Positions 1-7,688 of a DNA stretch of 64,000 nucleotides are shown here, in pieces (the first letter of the stretch is position 1; every line of letters begins with the position of its first letter). Location of the stretch: the NCBI GenBank assembly GCA_964559865.1, contig CAZLJD010000021.1:62001-126000 (forward strand). Reading direction: 5' to 3'. This stretch comes from JAGHAJ01 sp964559865 [NCBI: uncultured Synergistota bacterium] (lineage in GTDB: Bacteria; Synergistota; JAGHAJ01). The notes under the pieces are model-generated. The model was not told the DNA's origin. It worked only from the letters and a program-made list of their open reading frames with translations, and searched no databases. The position numbers were made by a program, and so were the translations under genes.

Positions 1-1595
1 ACAACAACCACCTGTACAGGAGCAAGCCACAACGGGAACGCACCTGCATAATGTTCTATAAGGATACCCATAAACCTCTCTATACTGCCCATTATAGTCC
101 TGTGTAACATCACAGGTCTTACCCTGCTACCATCCTTTTCTACATATGTCAAATCAAACTTCTCCGGCATAAGAAAGTCAAGCTGTATAGTACCACACTG
201 CCAAGTCCTGCCTATGCAATCCTCAAGATGAAAATCTATCTTTGGACCGTAAAAAGCACCGTCTCCTTCTCTCACCTCAAAGTCCATGCCCAGCTTCTCC
301 AATGCCCCTCTGAGAGCACCAGTAGCCTTCTCCCATATCTCATCACTTCCCATTGAATTTTCCGGACGGGTGCTTAACTCAACCTTATACTTAAAACCAA
401 ATGTCCGATAAAACTCATCTGCCAACTTTATAACCCCTATAACCTCCTCTTCTATCTGACTCTCCCTAACAAACAAATGTGCATCATCCTGGGTAAATGC
501 CCTTACTCTCATCAAACCATGCAATACGCCAGACCTCTCGTGTCTATGAACAAGCCCCAGTTCCGCCATCCTCAAGGGTAAGTCCTTGTAACTCTTTATC
601 CCAGTCTTGAATATAAGTATCCCCCCAGGGCAGTTCATCGGCTTTATAGCAAAGTCCTCATCGTCTATCTTGGTAAAATACATGTTCTCCCTATAGTGAT
701 CCCAGTGTCCAGACTGCTCCCACAATCTCTTATTCAGTATCAGCGGCGTTCTAACCTCCAGGTACCCATGCGCCTTATGAACCTTTCTCCAGTAATCTAT
801 AAGGGCATTCCAAACAACCATGCCCTTGGGATGGAAAAAGGGGAAACCAGGACCTTCGGGATGAAAGCTAAACAAATCGAGTTCTCTGCCTATTTTCCTA
901 TGGTCTCTCTTTTTTGCCTCCTCCATCCTTCTCATGTAATCATCTAACAACTCCTTCTTCGGAAAGGAGATGCCGTATATCCTCTGCAACATCTTGTTCC
1001 TCTCGTCTCCCCGCCAATATGCACCTGCCACACTAAGCAACTTGAAAGCCCTTATTCTACCTGTTGAAGGTAAATGCGGTCCCCTACACAGGTCAACAAA
1101 CTCCCCCTGTCTATACACAGAGACTACATCTTCTTCTATTTCATCCAGCAACTCCAATTTGTACTTCTCTCCTCTCTCTTCAAACAACCTTCTTGCCTCT
1201 TCCACCGAAAGTTCCTCTCTCTGTATAGGGAGGTCCTCTTTAACTATTTTTTTCATCTCCTCTTCTATCTCTACAAGGCTCTCTGGCGTTATAGGAGTAT
1301 CAACATCTATGTCATAGTAAAATCCATTCTCTATGGACGGACCTATCGCCAACATAGCGCTTGGATAAAGTCTTTTAACAGCCTGAGCCATGAGGTGAGC
1401 CGTACTATGCCAGAAAACAGATCTCCCCTCTTTGGTATCAAAGCCGAGAGTCCGTATATCCATGCCGTCTCGCAATGGTGTACTAAGATCCACAAGCTCC
1501 CCATTAATCTGCACTACAATCGTATCTTCGTCAACCACATCCTCAATTTTACCTCCCTCAAGCTCCTTCCTAACTCCATCAACAACTATCTCCAT
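1..1595 (-). CDS. thrS: Threonyl-tRNA synthetase, 3' end outside the window
   Basis: Charges tRNA-Thr with threonine in the cytoplasm. I translated the minus strand from the ATG at 1593-1595. A TGS-like N-terminus (about residues 1-60) is followed by the editing domain with HSTAHLMAQ and DLCRGPHLP. The class II catalytic core follows, with KPMNCPGG (zinc cysteine), RHERSG (motif 2) and [12 protein letters not shown] (motif 3). The reading frame is open to base 1, about 531 residues, ending where the anticodon-binding domain begins, so roughly the last 100 residues are missing. The start has a purine-rich AGGGGG about 6 bases upstream. It is the last visible gene of the tmk operon, 12 bases after ftsY. 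Seen in sequence; the family is unmistakable. Confidence 0.95.
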   Translation of the reverse strand, partial: MEIVVDGVRKELEGGKIEDVVDEDTIVVQINGELVDLSTPLRDGMDIRTLGFDTKEGRSVFWHSTAHLMAQAVKRLYPSAMLAIGPSIENGFYYDIDVDTPITPESLVEIEEEMKKIVKEDLPIQREELSVEEARRLFEERGEKYKLELLDEIEEDVVSVYRQGEFVDLCRGPHLPSTGRIRAFKLLSVAGAYWRGDERNKMLQRIYGISFPKKELLDDYMRRMEEAKKRDHRKIGRELDLFSFHPEGPGFPFFHPKGMVVWNALIDYWRKVHKAHGYLEVRTPLILNKRLWEQSGHWDHYRENMYFTKIDDEDFAIKPMNCPGGILIFKTGIKSYKDLPLRMAELGLVHRHERSGVLHGLMRVRAFTQDDAHLFVRESQIEEEVIGVIKLADEFYRTFGFKYKVELSTRPENSMGSDEIWEKATGALRGALEKLGMDFEVREGDGAFYGPKIDFHLEDCIGRTWQCGTIQLDFLMPEKFDLTYVEKDGSRVRPVMLHRTIMGSIERFMGILIEHYAGAFPLWLAPVQVVV

Positions 1596-1607
1596 AACTA
1601 CTACCCC

Positions 1608-2477
1608 CTATCCCAATATTCTATCTACAAACCTCGACGGAGAGAACTCCTCTAAATCCTCCAACTTCTCACCGGTACCTATAAACTTCACAGGCACACC
1701 TAATTCCTTCTCTATTCTTAAAATAACTCCCCCCTTGGACGTTCCGTCCATCTTAGTTAACACAATCCCCGTAAGCCCTATTTTATCCCTAAAAAGCCTT
1801 GCCTGATTATAGCTATTCTGTCCTATAGTAGAATCCACAACAAGAAGATTTTCCTGAGGTACATCGGGGAGCTGATTGGTCAAAATCTTGTTAATCTTGC
1901 CCACCTCTTCCATGAGGTTATGTTTGGTGTGCATCCTGCCAGCTGTATCTATAAGCATAACATCATAATTCCTTGCCTTAAACGAAGCAACTCCATCGTA
2001 CACAACAGCACCAGCATCCGATCCCGGCATCTGCCTTATCACGGGCACAGAAAGACGATTACTCCACTCAACAAGCTGCTCTATAGCAGCCGCTCTAAAA
2101 GTATCTGCCGCAACTAACAAAACAGACCTCCCCACACCCTTAAAGTAGTTAGCCATCTTTGCCACGGTAGTAGTTTTACCTGTTCCATTTACTCCAAGGA
2201 ATAACACCTTCAACCTACCGGCAGCGGTGTTCAGCTTCCTACTATCATCTGGCATAAACTCTGATAACATCACTTCCTTGAGTGCACTCTTCACATCAGC
2301 CTGCACCTTTAAGGCGTCCCTAAGGGCATCCATTATCTCACTTACCAGCTCCACACCAAAGTCCGCCTGAATTAACAAAGCTTCTATCTCATCCCACTCC
2401 TCATCAGACAACCTTCCACCAGAAGCAATGTTTACTATCTGATTAAACCACTTACCTATCTTCCCCCACCATATCAT
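1608..2477 (-). CDS. ftsY: Signal recognition particle receptor FtsY
   Basis: GTPase that docks the SRP-ribosome complex at the membrane for co-translational insertion. The 289 residues comprise a short helical N-domain (1-85) and the G-domain with GVNGTGKTTT (G1), DTAGR (G3) and TKMDG (G4). The usual DATTGQN box reads DSTIGQN. The acidic N-terminal A domain of the E. coli protein is absent, as in many bacteria with minimal FtsY. Its ATG overlaps the ricT stop by four bases (ATGA), which indicates translational coupling. FtsY rather than Ffh is chosen because no methionine-rich M domain follows the G-domain. Confidence 0.95.
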   Translation of the reverse strand: MIWWGKIGKWFNQIVNIASGGRLSDEEWDEIEALLIQADFGVELVSEIMDALRDALKVQADVKSALKEVMLSEFMPDDSRKLNTAAGRLKVLFLGVNGTGKTTTVAKMANYFKGVGRSVLLVAADTFRAAAIEQLVEWSNRLSVPVIRQMPGSDAGAVVYDGVASFKARNYDVMLIDTAGRMHTKHNLMEEVGKINKILTNQLPDVPQENLLVVDSTIGQNSYNQARLFRDKIGLTGIVLTKMDGTSKGGVILRIEKELGVPVKFIGTGEKLEDLEEFSPSRFVDRILG

Positions 2478-3265
2478 AAAGACACAACCTCCTCACAAGA
2501 AAAGACCAACTTTCTATCATCTATCGCAACAGCTACTTGCTCCTTCAATGGCTCAACAGAGACAACTACACCTTCACCTTCGGGCGTACGCACCCTTTGA
2601 TTCACCTTTGGCAACTTACTCCACGCCTCCTTATAAGTGTCATACTCATAGGCGAGGCAGCACATCAACTTGCCGCACAATCCAGAGATCTTATTTGGAT
2701 TCAATGATAGATTTTGTTCTTTTGCCATCCTAACGGATATTTTTTTGAAAACGTACAAAAAAGAAGAACAACACAAAGGCCTACCACAAGGACCTATGCC
2801 CCCCAATATCTTAGTTTCGTCTCTGTCACCTATCTGCCTCATCTCTATCCTAAGCTTAAATATAGAGGCAAGGTCCTTTACCAGCTCCCTAAAGTCAACT
2901 CTGCCCTCTGCAAGAAAGTAAAACAAAAGCCTCTTTCTATCCAGCGTGTACTCTGCATCAACCAGCTTCATCTGTAATCCATGTTCCTTTACTTTCTTCT
3001 TTGCTATCTTGAATGCTTCTCTCTCTCTGGGTACCTTAGAACGAAAGCTCTCTATATCAGAACGGTCTGCCTTTCTCTTTACACATCCCTCAATAGAGAT
3101 ATCTTCACCTTCGGCACACTCTATAACCTTCAGAACCATAGCGATGTCAAGCCCACGCCAAGTCTCGGCAATCACCACATCACCCTTTTCTATCTTCAAT
3201 CCCTCTGCAACGGAGAAGTACCTAACCTCTTTGGGCTTCCCAAATACTGCCTGCACCACACTCAT
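2474..3265 (-). CDS. ricT: PSP1-domain protein RicT (YaaT)
   Basis: Protein of 263 residues with the PSP1 C-terminal domain. The region after residue 150 carries the cysteine pattern of RicT/YaaT: GPCGRPLCCSS followed by GLCGKLMCCLAYE. In Bacillus these cysteines help bind Fe-S clusters in the RicA-RicF-RicT complex, which promotes RNase Y dependent mRNA maturation. I see no RicA or RicF gene here. The gene lies between holB and ftsY with four-base overlaps on both sides, matching the Bacillus tmk-yaaR-holB-yaaT order. The family assignment is firm; the cellular role is by analogy. Confidence 0.88.
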   Translation of the reverse strand: MSVVQAVFGKPKEVRYFSVAEGLKIEKGDVVIAETWRGLDIAMVLKVIECAEGEDISIEGCVKRKADRSDIESFRSKVPREREAFKIAKKKVKEHGLQMKLVDAEYTLDRKRLLFYFLAEGRVDFRELVKDLASIFKLRIEMRQIGDRDETKILGGIGPCGRPLCCSSFLYVFKKISVRMAKEQNLSLNPNKISGLCGKLMCCLAYEYDTYKEAWSKLPKVNQRVRTPEGEGVVVSVEPLKEQVAVAIDDRKLVFSCEEVVSL

Positions 3266-4041
3266 CGTTTACCAACACCCCCAATAGAACCAAGGATCAC
3301 ACTGTCCACAATCAGTGAGGAACTAAGGTTGTAGGTATCAAAGTCCCTAAGCATATCCAAAAGGCGTGCCGCATCTTCTGACCTACCTTCTCCCAAAAGT
3401 TTCCTTGCAATATAGTTTAGCAGTTCACTAACCCTTTTCCTATCCCACTTTGTCGAGATATCTACCACCTCGTCAACGGATAAACGACCGTGTATCAATC
3501 TATCTCCGTATTCTGCAATGGTACCACCAAACTCTCTCACAGAAGGAAAGTAGAATACCTGACACCGAGAAACAAATGTCTTGGGCAAAAGGTGCCTATA
3601 AGGTACAACCATCACAAATACCACATCTCTTGAAGGCTCTTCAACGGTCTTAAGCAAAGCATTGATAGCCTCCAACGAATACTTCTTCAATCTATCTATA
3701 AAAACCACCCTGTGTCTCCCACCAACGGGTGGTAACAAGACGAAATCTTCGATCTCTCTTACATCTGCCATTGAAAGCGCACGCTCCGAAAGGTCAACTC
3801 TGTGGACCGACGGATGCACTCCAGATTCCACCAATCTACAACTCTTACACTCACCACAGGCATCTCCTAACTTCTTCTCACACAAAAGGGCTTGCACAAA
3901 CCTAACTGCAACATCAGAAACTGCATCACCAAACCCCTCAAAGAGATAAGCCCCTGTTACCTTATTATTCAAAATAGACCTCCTCAAAGCAGCTACATTA
4001 AAGGGATACAATCCCTCAAGCTCCTTCAACCTACCCATCAC
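3262..4041 (-). CDS. holB: DNA polymerase III delta' subunit
   Basis: Clamp-loader subunit delta', 259 residues. It has the AAA+ fold with a zinc-binding stretch (LLCEKK then CGECKSC) near residues 52-66, the segment HRVVFIDRLKKYSLEAINALLKT, written here in parts as HRVVFID and EAINALLKT, and VSRCQVFYF at the sensor-1 region. Walker A is degenerate, as is normal for delta'. It is short compared with typical HolB (about 300-330), so the C-terminal collar domain is small. The listed start is a GTG at 4041; an ATG follows one codon later and may be the true start. The gene sits between yaaR and ricT in a tightly packed operon. Confidence 0.85.
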   Translation of the reverse strand: MMGRLKELEGLYPFNVAALRRSILNNKVTGAYLFEGFGDAVSDVAVRFVQALLCEKKLGDACGECKSCRLVESGVHPSVHRVDLSERALSMADVREIEDFVLLPPVGGRHRVVFIDRLKKYSLEAINALLKTVEEPSRDVVFVMVVPYRHLLPKTFVSRCQVFYFPSVREFGGTIAEYGDRLIHGRLSVDEVVDISTKWDRKRVSELLNYIARKLLGEGRSEDAARLLDMLRDFDTYNLSSSLIVDSVILGSIGGVGKR

Positions 4042-4044
4042 AGA

Positions 4045-4518
4045 TCACCTAAGGAGGTCAACCAGCATACCTCTTATCTCAGTAACTTTTGACATAATAG
4101 CTATCTTATCCCTCTCTCTACGAATTACCATGGACAAAAGGCCATCGAGTTCACTATTTATCTTTTCAACCAAGAGATACACCTTACTTCTCGTGTATCT
4201 GAGTTCGTTTATCTCCCTCACCCGATACACCTTCCTTATAATCTTATCTATAAACGCAGCAACAGCACTTCTATACTCCGACGCCACATCCACATCTGGC
4301 TCCTCAGTAAGCTTTTTCCCAAGCCTATCTATTTCGTCCAACAGCTCCTGCAGATCCTTTTTGGCTTCTCTTTCATCATAAGAAGCAGATAGTTCCTCAA
4401 TGAATGTAACACTCTTCCTCTCTTCGTAAGGAACTGATCTTTGCGAAGTCTTCTTCCGTCTCGCAGTTTTACCCTTCCTATCGAGAACATCTCCCTGTCC
4501 CACTCTATCAACCTTCAA
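4045..4518 (-). CDS. yaaR: YaaR family protein (DUF327)
   Basis: Helical, charged protein of about 157 residues with the DUF327 core (VASEYRSAVAAFIDKII ... LYRTRS-like YTRSKVYLLVEKINSEL). The function of YaaR is not established. The family is usually found between tmk and holB, as here. I prefer the TTG start at 4516-4518: it has AGAAGGTGG at good spacing and overlaps the tmk stop by 11 bases. An ATG at 4554 would add 12 residues but has no ribosome-binding site and overlaps tmk by 47 bases. YaaQ, which lies between tmk and yaaR in Bacillus, is missing. Confidence 0.8.
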   Translation of the reverse strand: MKVDRVGQGDVLDRKGKTARRKKTSQRSVPYEERKSVTFIEELSASYDEREAKKDLQELLDEIDRLGKKLTEEPDVDVASEYRSAVAAFIDKIIRKVYRVREINELRYTRSKVYLLVEKINSELDGLLSMVIRRERDKIAIMSKVTEIRGMLVDLLR

Positions 4519-5149
4519 GATAACCCACCTTCTCGAGATAGGATAAAACAACACTTAACACATCTGCATGAACAACGCTCTTTTCCCTTGTAGCATCTAT
4601 CAAAACCACATTTCTATCCTTCTTCTCTGAAAGAGCATAATATCCGTCCATCAACCTCTGAAAGAACACCATGTCGTTTCGCTCCATTCTGTCTCTACTG
4701 CGGGACTTTATCCTCTCAAACGCCACATCCACCGGAAGAGTCAACACGATCGTTAGATCTGGAATATATCTACCCACAGCCCATCTGTTCAGGAGGTCTA
4801 TAAAATCCTTGTCTATTCCTCTACCGTCACCCTGATACACTAAGGTAGAATCTATGTATCTTTCGCACACTACTACATATCCCTTCTCCACATAAGGTGA
4901 AATAAGATCCTCAACATGTTGCACCCTATCTGCCATGTATAAAAGAAGCTCCGCCTTGCTATTAATAGACACATTGCCTTCTAACAAAATTCTTCTTAAC
5001 TCTTTGCCAAGGGGGGTATCCCCAGGCTCAAAAGTGCATACAACTGGTAAACCTCTTCCCTTCAATGCCTCTGTTAACAACCTCACATGCGTGGTTTTCC
5101 CGCCACCATCTATACCTTCTAATGTTATAAGTTTACCCCTTTTTCTCAT
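4508..5149 (-). CDS. tmk: Thymidylate kinase
   Basis: Phosphorylates dTMP to dTDP for DNA synthesis. 213 residues with the P-loop GIDGGGKTTH at residues 10-19, the DRV/YMADRVQHV segment, CERYIDSTLVYQG and a lid with arginines (IKSRSRDRMER). The length is normal for the family. It is the first gene of the minus-strand operon. No Shine-Dalgarno sequence precedes the ATG, and a -10-like hexamer ends only six bases upstream, so the mRNA may be leaderless. Confidence 0.95.
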   Translation of the reverse strand: MRKRGKLITLEGIDGGGKTTHVRLLTEALKGRGLPVVCTFEPGDTPLGKELRRILLEGNVSINSKAELLLYMADRVQHVEDLISPYVEKGYVVVCERYIDSTLVYQGDGRGIDKDFIDLLNRWAVGRYIPDLTIVLTLPVDVAFERIKSRSRDRMERNDMVFFQRLMDGYYALSEKKDRNVVLIDATREKSVVHADVLSVVLSYLEKVGYLEG

Positions 5150-5155
5150 GATACT

Positions 5156-5164
5156 ATTTTACCA
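5156..5164 (-). promoter_or_regulatory. Extended -10 element for tmk operon
   Basis: On the minus strand TGG-TAAAAT forms an extended -10 box. It ends six bases before the tmk ATG, so transcription would begin at or next to the start codon. No convincing -35 box is seen at 16-18 bases. Proposed from sequence alone. Confidence 0.5.
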
Positions 5165-5395
5165 CACATACCAAAAAACACGAGCCAAAATCAGTACCCA
5201 CAAACACACACTCTAAGAGATGTACAAACTGCACACAACTAAAGAACAAAACCACAGGAACAAGTGGAGAAGAAGCGAAGCTGGTCCAACACAGAACAAG
5301 CACCACTATGCAGGTGTTACAGGCACACTGGGAATACTATCTACAACCGCCAAGAAATGCTGCAAACCACACCTGTACCAAAAAGCATATTCTTA
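5165..5395. other. Divergent intergenic region, no gene seen
   Basis: Space between the divergent tmk operon and the histidine kinase gene. Short frames exist but none has a ribosome-binding site and protein-like composition together. No tRNA-like or strongly palindromic sequence was noticed. The right end runs into the kinase promoter. Confidence 0.5.
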
Positions 5396-5424
5396 TTGAC
5401 AAGAAAGAACAGGTCTAATATCAT
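5396..5424 (+). promoter_or_regulatory. Sigma70-type promoter for the two-component system
   Basis: TTGACA, 17-base spacer, TATCAT. The predicted start site lies about 27 bases upstream of the kinase ATG, leaving room for the AAGGAAGG ribosome-binding site at about 5444. Confidence 0.7.
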
Positions 5425-5457
5425 ATTATCAGCAACTCGTATAAAGGAAGGTAGTTT

Positions 5458-6909
5458 ATGGTTTCATATTTCGAGGAAAAGAAACTCTGTGAACTCACCG
5501 ACAACAATCTGGGAACATGTGTATTAGAGGATAAGGAAATTGTCTTTGCAAACGGCGTTTTAGCAGAAAGGCTCGGTTATTCGGTTAGTGAGCTAATACA
5601 CAAGGAAATTGGGATTTTCGTTCACCCTCAAGACAGAGAAAGACTTTACGAAGCATTACAAGTCGTATCCAGTAGCGCAGAGAGTATGTTTATCCCACTA
5701 AGAATCCTGTCAAAAAATAGCGGCATATTCTGTATGGCACTTACACTGAACAACTTGATGTTCAGGGGAAAACCCGCCACACTGGTAAACTTTCTGGACA
5801 TAGAGACACTAAAAGAGATACAAAAAGAGGCAGAAAACGAACTATTTAAACTTCAGAAAGCCATATTTGAGGCAATACCTCATGCCATCATGGGACTGGA
5901 GAACAGAAAGGTCATATTTGCAAACAACGCCGTTTACGACATCTTTGGCTGGCATCCCGAAGAGCTAATAGGCAAAAGCATGAGACTACTCTTTCACAGC
6001 GATAGAGAGTATGAAGAAGAAGGCAAAAAGTTTTACTCGGTGCTAAAAAAGTTAAAGACCCATCGGATAGAATTCACATACAGGAGGAAAGACGGAACAG
6101 ATGTAACCTGCCTAACGAGTGTATCACGCATAGGAGATGATCCAGATAACATGAGAATAGTGGCCACTCACACAGACATAACAAGAATGAAGAAGATACA
6201 GCATGAATGTGATGTGCTTCACGACCAACTCTGTATGTACACAGACCACCTGCACGATATGGTTGAAAGGGAACGCTCAATGATAGCACAGGAGATGCAC
6301 GACAAAATAGGGCAAACACTAACCATCTTAAAAATGAACCTATTCAAACTGAAAAAGGATATTGCTCCCCAAGAAGAAGACATCAGAAAAAGATTTGAAC
6401 TTACTCTCTCACTCGTAGACAGTACAATAAGGTCCATGCGCAACCTTGCTGCATATCTAAGGCCTATCTTGTTAGATGATCTTGGTCTCATCGCAGCAGT
6501 AGAGTGGTTACTTGAGGAGTTTCAATACGCAACAGGTTTGGATGTAGAATTAAATTACCATCCAATCTTCAAACATGTAGAATTCAGCAAGAAGTTCTCA
6601 ACGAACCTTTACAGGATCCTCCAAGAAAGCCTAACAAACATAGTAAGGCACGCCAACGCCACAAAAGTTTGGGTGAAAATGCACTATAAAAGAGGTACTG
6701 TCATGCTTACTGTAAGAGACAACGGCTGTGGTATCAACACCAAGAAGATTGACAAGTCGAGAACCTTCGGAATAATAGGCATGAAAGAAAGGGCTAACCT
6801 ACTTGGAGGAAAGCTATGGGTAAGAAATTGGCATGCATCTGCACCGGGGATAGGTGGAGCTATTGTCGTGGCCCACATTCCTATATCGAAGGAAAAGGAA
6901 AGGCAATGA
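5458..6909 (+). CDS. PAS-domain sensor histidine kinase, NarL/LuxR class
   Basis: Cytoplasmic sensor kinase of 483 residues with no transmembrane segment. Two PAS domains lie at about 15-125 and 130-245; the second has the typical ENRKVIFANNAVYDIFGW and ends in the THTDITRMKK boundary. A short coiled segment leads to a HisKA_3 dimerisation domain with the phospho-accepting His281 in QEMHDKIGQ. The ATPase domain has an N-box (QESLTNIVRHA), DNGCGI and GIIGMKERANLLGG. The stop overlaps the regulator start (ATGA), so the two are co-translated. A soluble PAS kinase suggests an internal signal such as redox state or a metabolite. It probably controls the large catabolic operon just downstream (inference from position). 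Confidence 0.92.
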   Translation: MVSYFEEKKLCELTDNNLGTCVLEDKEIVFANGVLAERLGYSVSELIHKEIGIFVHPQDRERLYEALQVVSSSAESMFIPLRILSKNSGIFCMALTLNNLMFRGKPATLVNFLDIETLKEIQKEAENELFKLQKAIFEAIPHAIMGLENRKVIFANNAVYDIFGWHPEELIGKSMRLLFHSDREYEEEGKKFYSVLKKLKTHRIEFTYRRKDGTDVTCLTSVSRIGDDPDNMRIVATHTDITRMKKIQHECDVLHDQLCMYTDHLHDMVERERSMIAQEMHDKIGQTLTILKMNLFKLKKDIAPQEEDIRKRFELTLSLVDSTIRSMRNLAAYLRPILLDDLGLIAAVEWLLEEFQYATGLDVELNYHPIFKHVEFSKKFSTNLYRILQESLTNIVRHANATKVWVKMHYKRGTVMLTVRDNGCGINTKKIDKSRTFGIIGMKERANLLGGKLWVRNWHASAPGIGGAIVVAHIPISKEKERQ

Positions 6910-7538
6910 CAAAAGTCCTAATTGCAGATGATCATCCAGTTGTTAGGGTAGGTTTAAGGCAAATACTTGCAGAAGACCCTCAAATAGAAGTAACAGGTGA
7001 AGCCTCCAATTTTCAAGATGTAATCAGCTTCGTGTGGAAAAACGAGTGCGACATAGTGCTATTAGACCTCTCAATGCCTGGAATGGACGGCCTTGACGCC
7101 GTAAAAGAACTAAAACAGATGAAACCAGAACTAAAGATCTTAATCGTCAGTATATACCCAGAAGAACAGTACGCTGTCAGGGCCTTAAAAGCAGGAGCAT
7201 CCGGTTACTTGACAAAAGAGAGTGCACCGGAAGAGCTAACCAAAGCAGTCAGAAAAGTTGCAACAGGTGGTAAATACATAAGCCCAACACTTGCGGACAT
7301 CCTTGCAACCAAGATAAGCAAAGAAAGAGAAGGACCTCTACACGAATCCTTATCTGACAGGGAATACGAGGTAATGATCATGCTCGCAAAGGGGAAAACG
7401 CTCAAAGAGATAGCAAGAGAACTCTCCCTGAGTATCAAAACTGTAAGCACCTACAGATCACGCATCCTTAGGAAGATGGGCTTCAAAAACAATGCACAAA
7501 TAACTTTGTACGCAGTAAAAAACGGCTTAATACTGTGA
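6906..7538 (+). CDS. NarL/FixJ-type response regulator
   Basis: DNA-binding response regulator of 210 residues. The receiver domain has the acidic pair D8-D9, phospho-acceptor D54 (DIVLLDLSMPG), a Thr/Ser switch region (ILIVSIY) and Lys in LTKESAP. The C-terminal LuxR helix-turn-helix reads LSDREYEVMIMLAKGKTLKEIA and LSIKTVSTYRSRILRKMG. The start is the ATG at 6906, in a four-base overlap with the kinase stop. It is encoded directly upstream of the glycyl radical operon, separated by 150 bases that contain a 9-bp inverted repeat and could be its target. Confidence 0.93.
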   Translation: MTKVLIADDHPVVRVGLRQILAEDPQIEVTGEASNFQDVISFVWKNECDIVLLDLSMPGMDGLDAVKELKQMKPELKILIVSIYPEEQYAVRALKAGASGYLTKESAPEELTKAVRKVATGGKYISPTLADILATKISKEREGPLHESLSDREYEVMIMLAKGKTLKEIARELSLSIKTVSTYRSRILRKMGFKNNAQITLYAVKNGLIL

Positions 7539-7554
7539 ATATTTTCACCTCTAC

Positions 7555-7582
7555 GAATGTGTAAGATAATTCCTACACATTC
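7555..7582. promoter_or_regulatory. 9-bp inverted repeat, possible operator
   Basis: GAATGTGTA and its exact reverse complement TACACATTC are separated by 10 bases. The centres of the two arms are about 19 bases apart, on the same order as two helical turns, which would suit a LuxR-type dimer pair. It is not followed by a T-run, so it is a poor terminator. It lies between the response regulator gene and the glycyl radical enzyme gene, 107 bases before the latter's ATG. Confidence 0.45.
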
Positions 7583-7688
7583 TGTTTAAGTCTGCCTACA
7601 AAGTTATCAGATATGAGAGGATACCATCTTAACTTTCCCTATGCTATGCTTAAACTCGGTTGAATTTTCTAAAAAAGGAGGATTTGGC

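Noticed and set aside
1074-1655. Plus-strand ORF of 193 codons
   Set aside because: It lies opposite thrS, has no ribosome-binding site and a composition typical of an antisense shadow frame.
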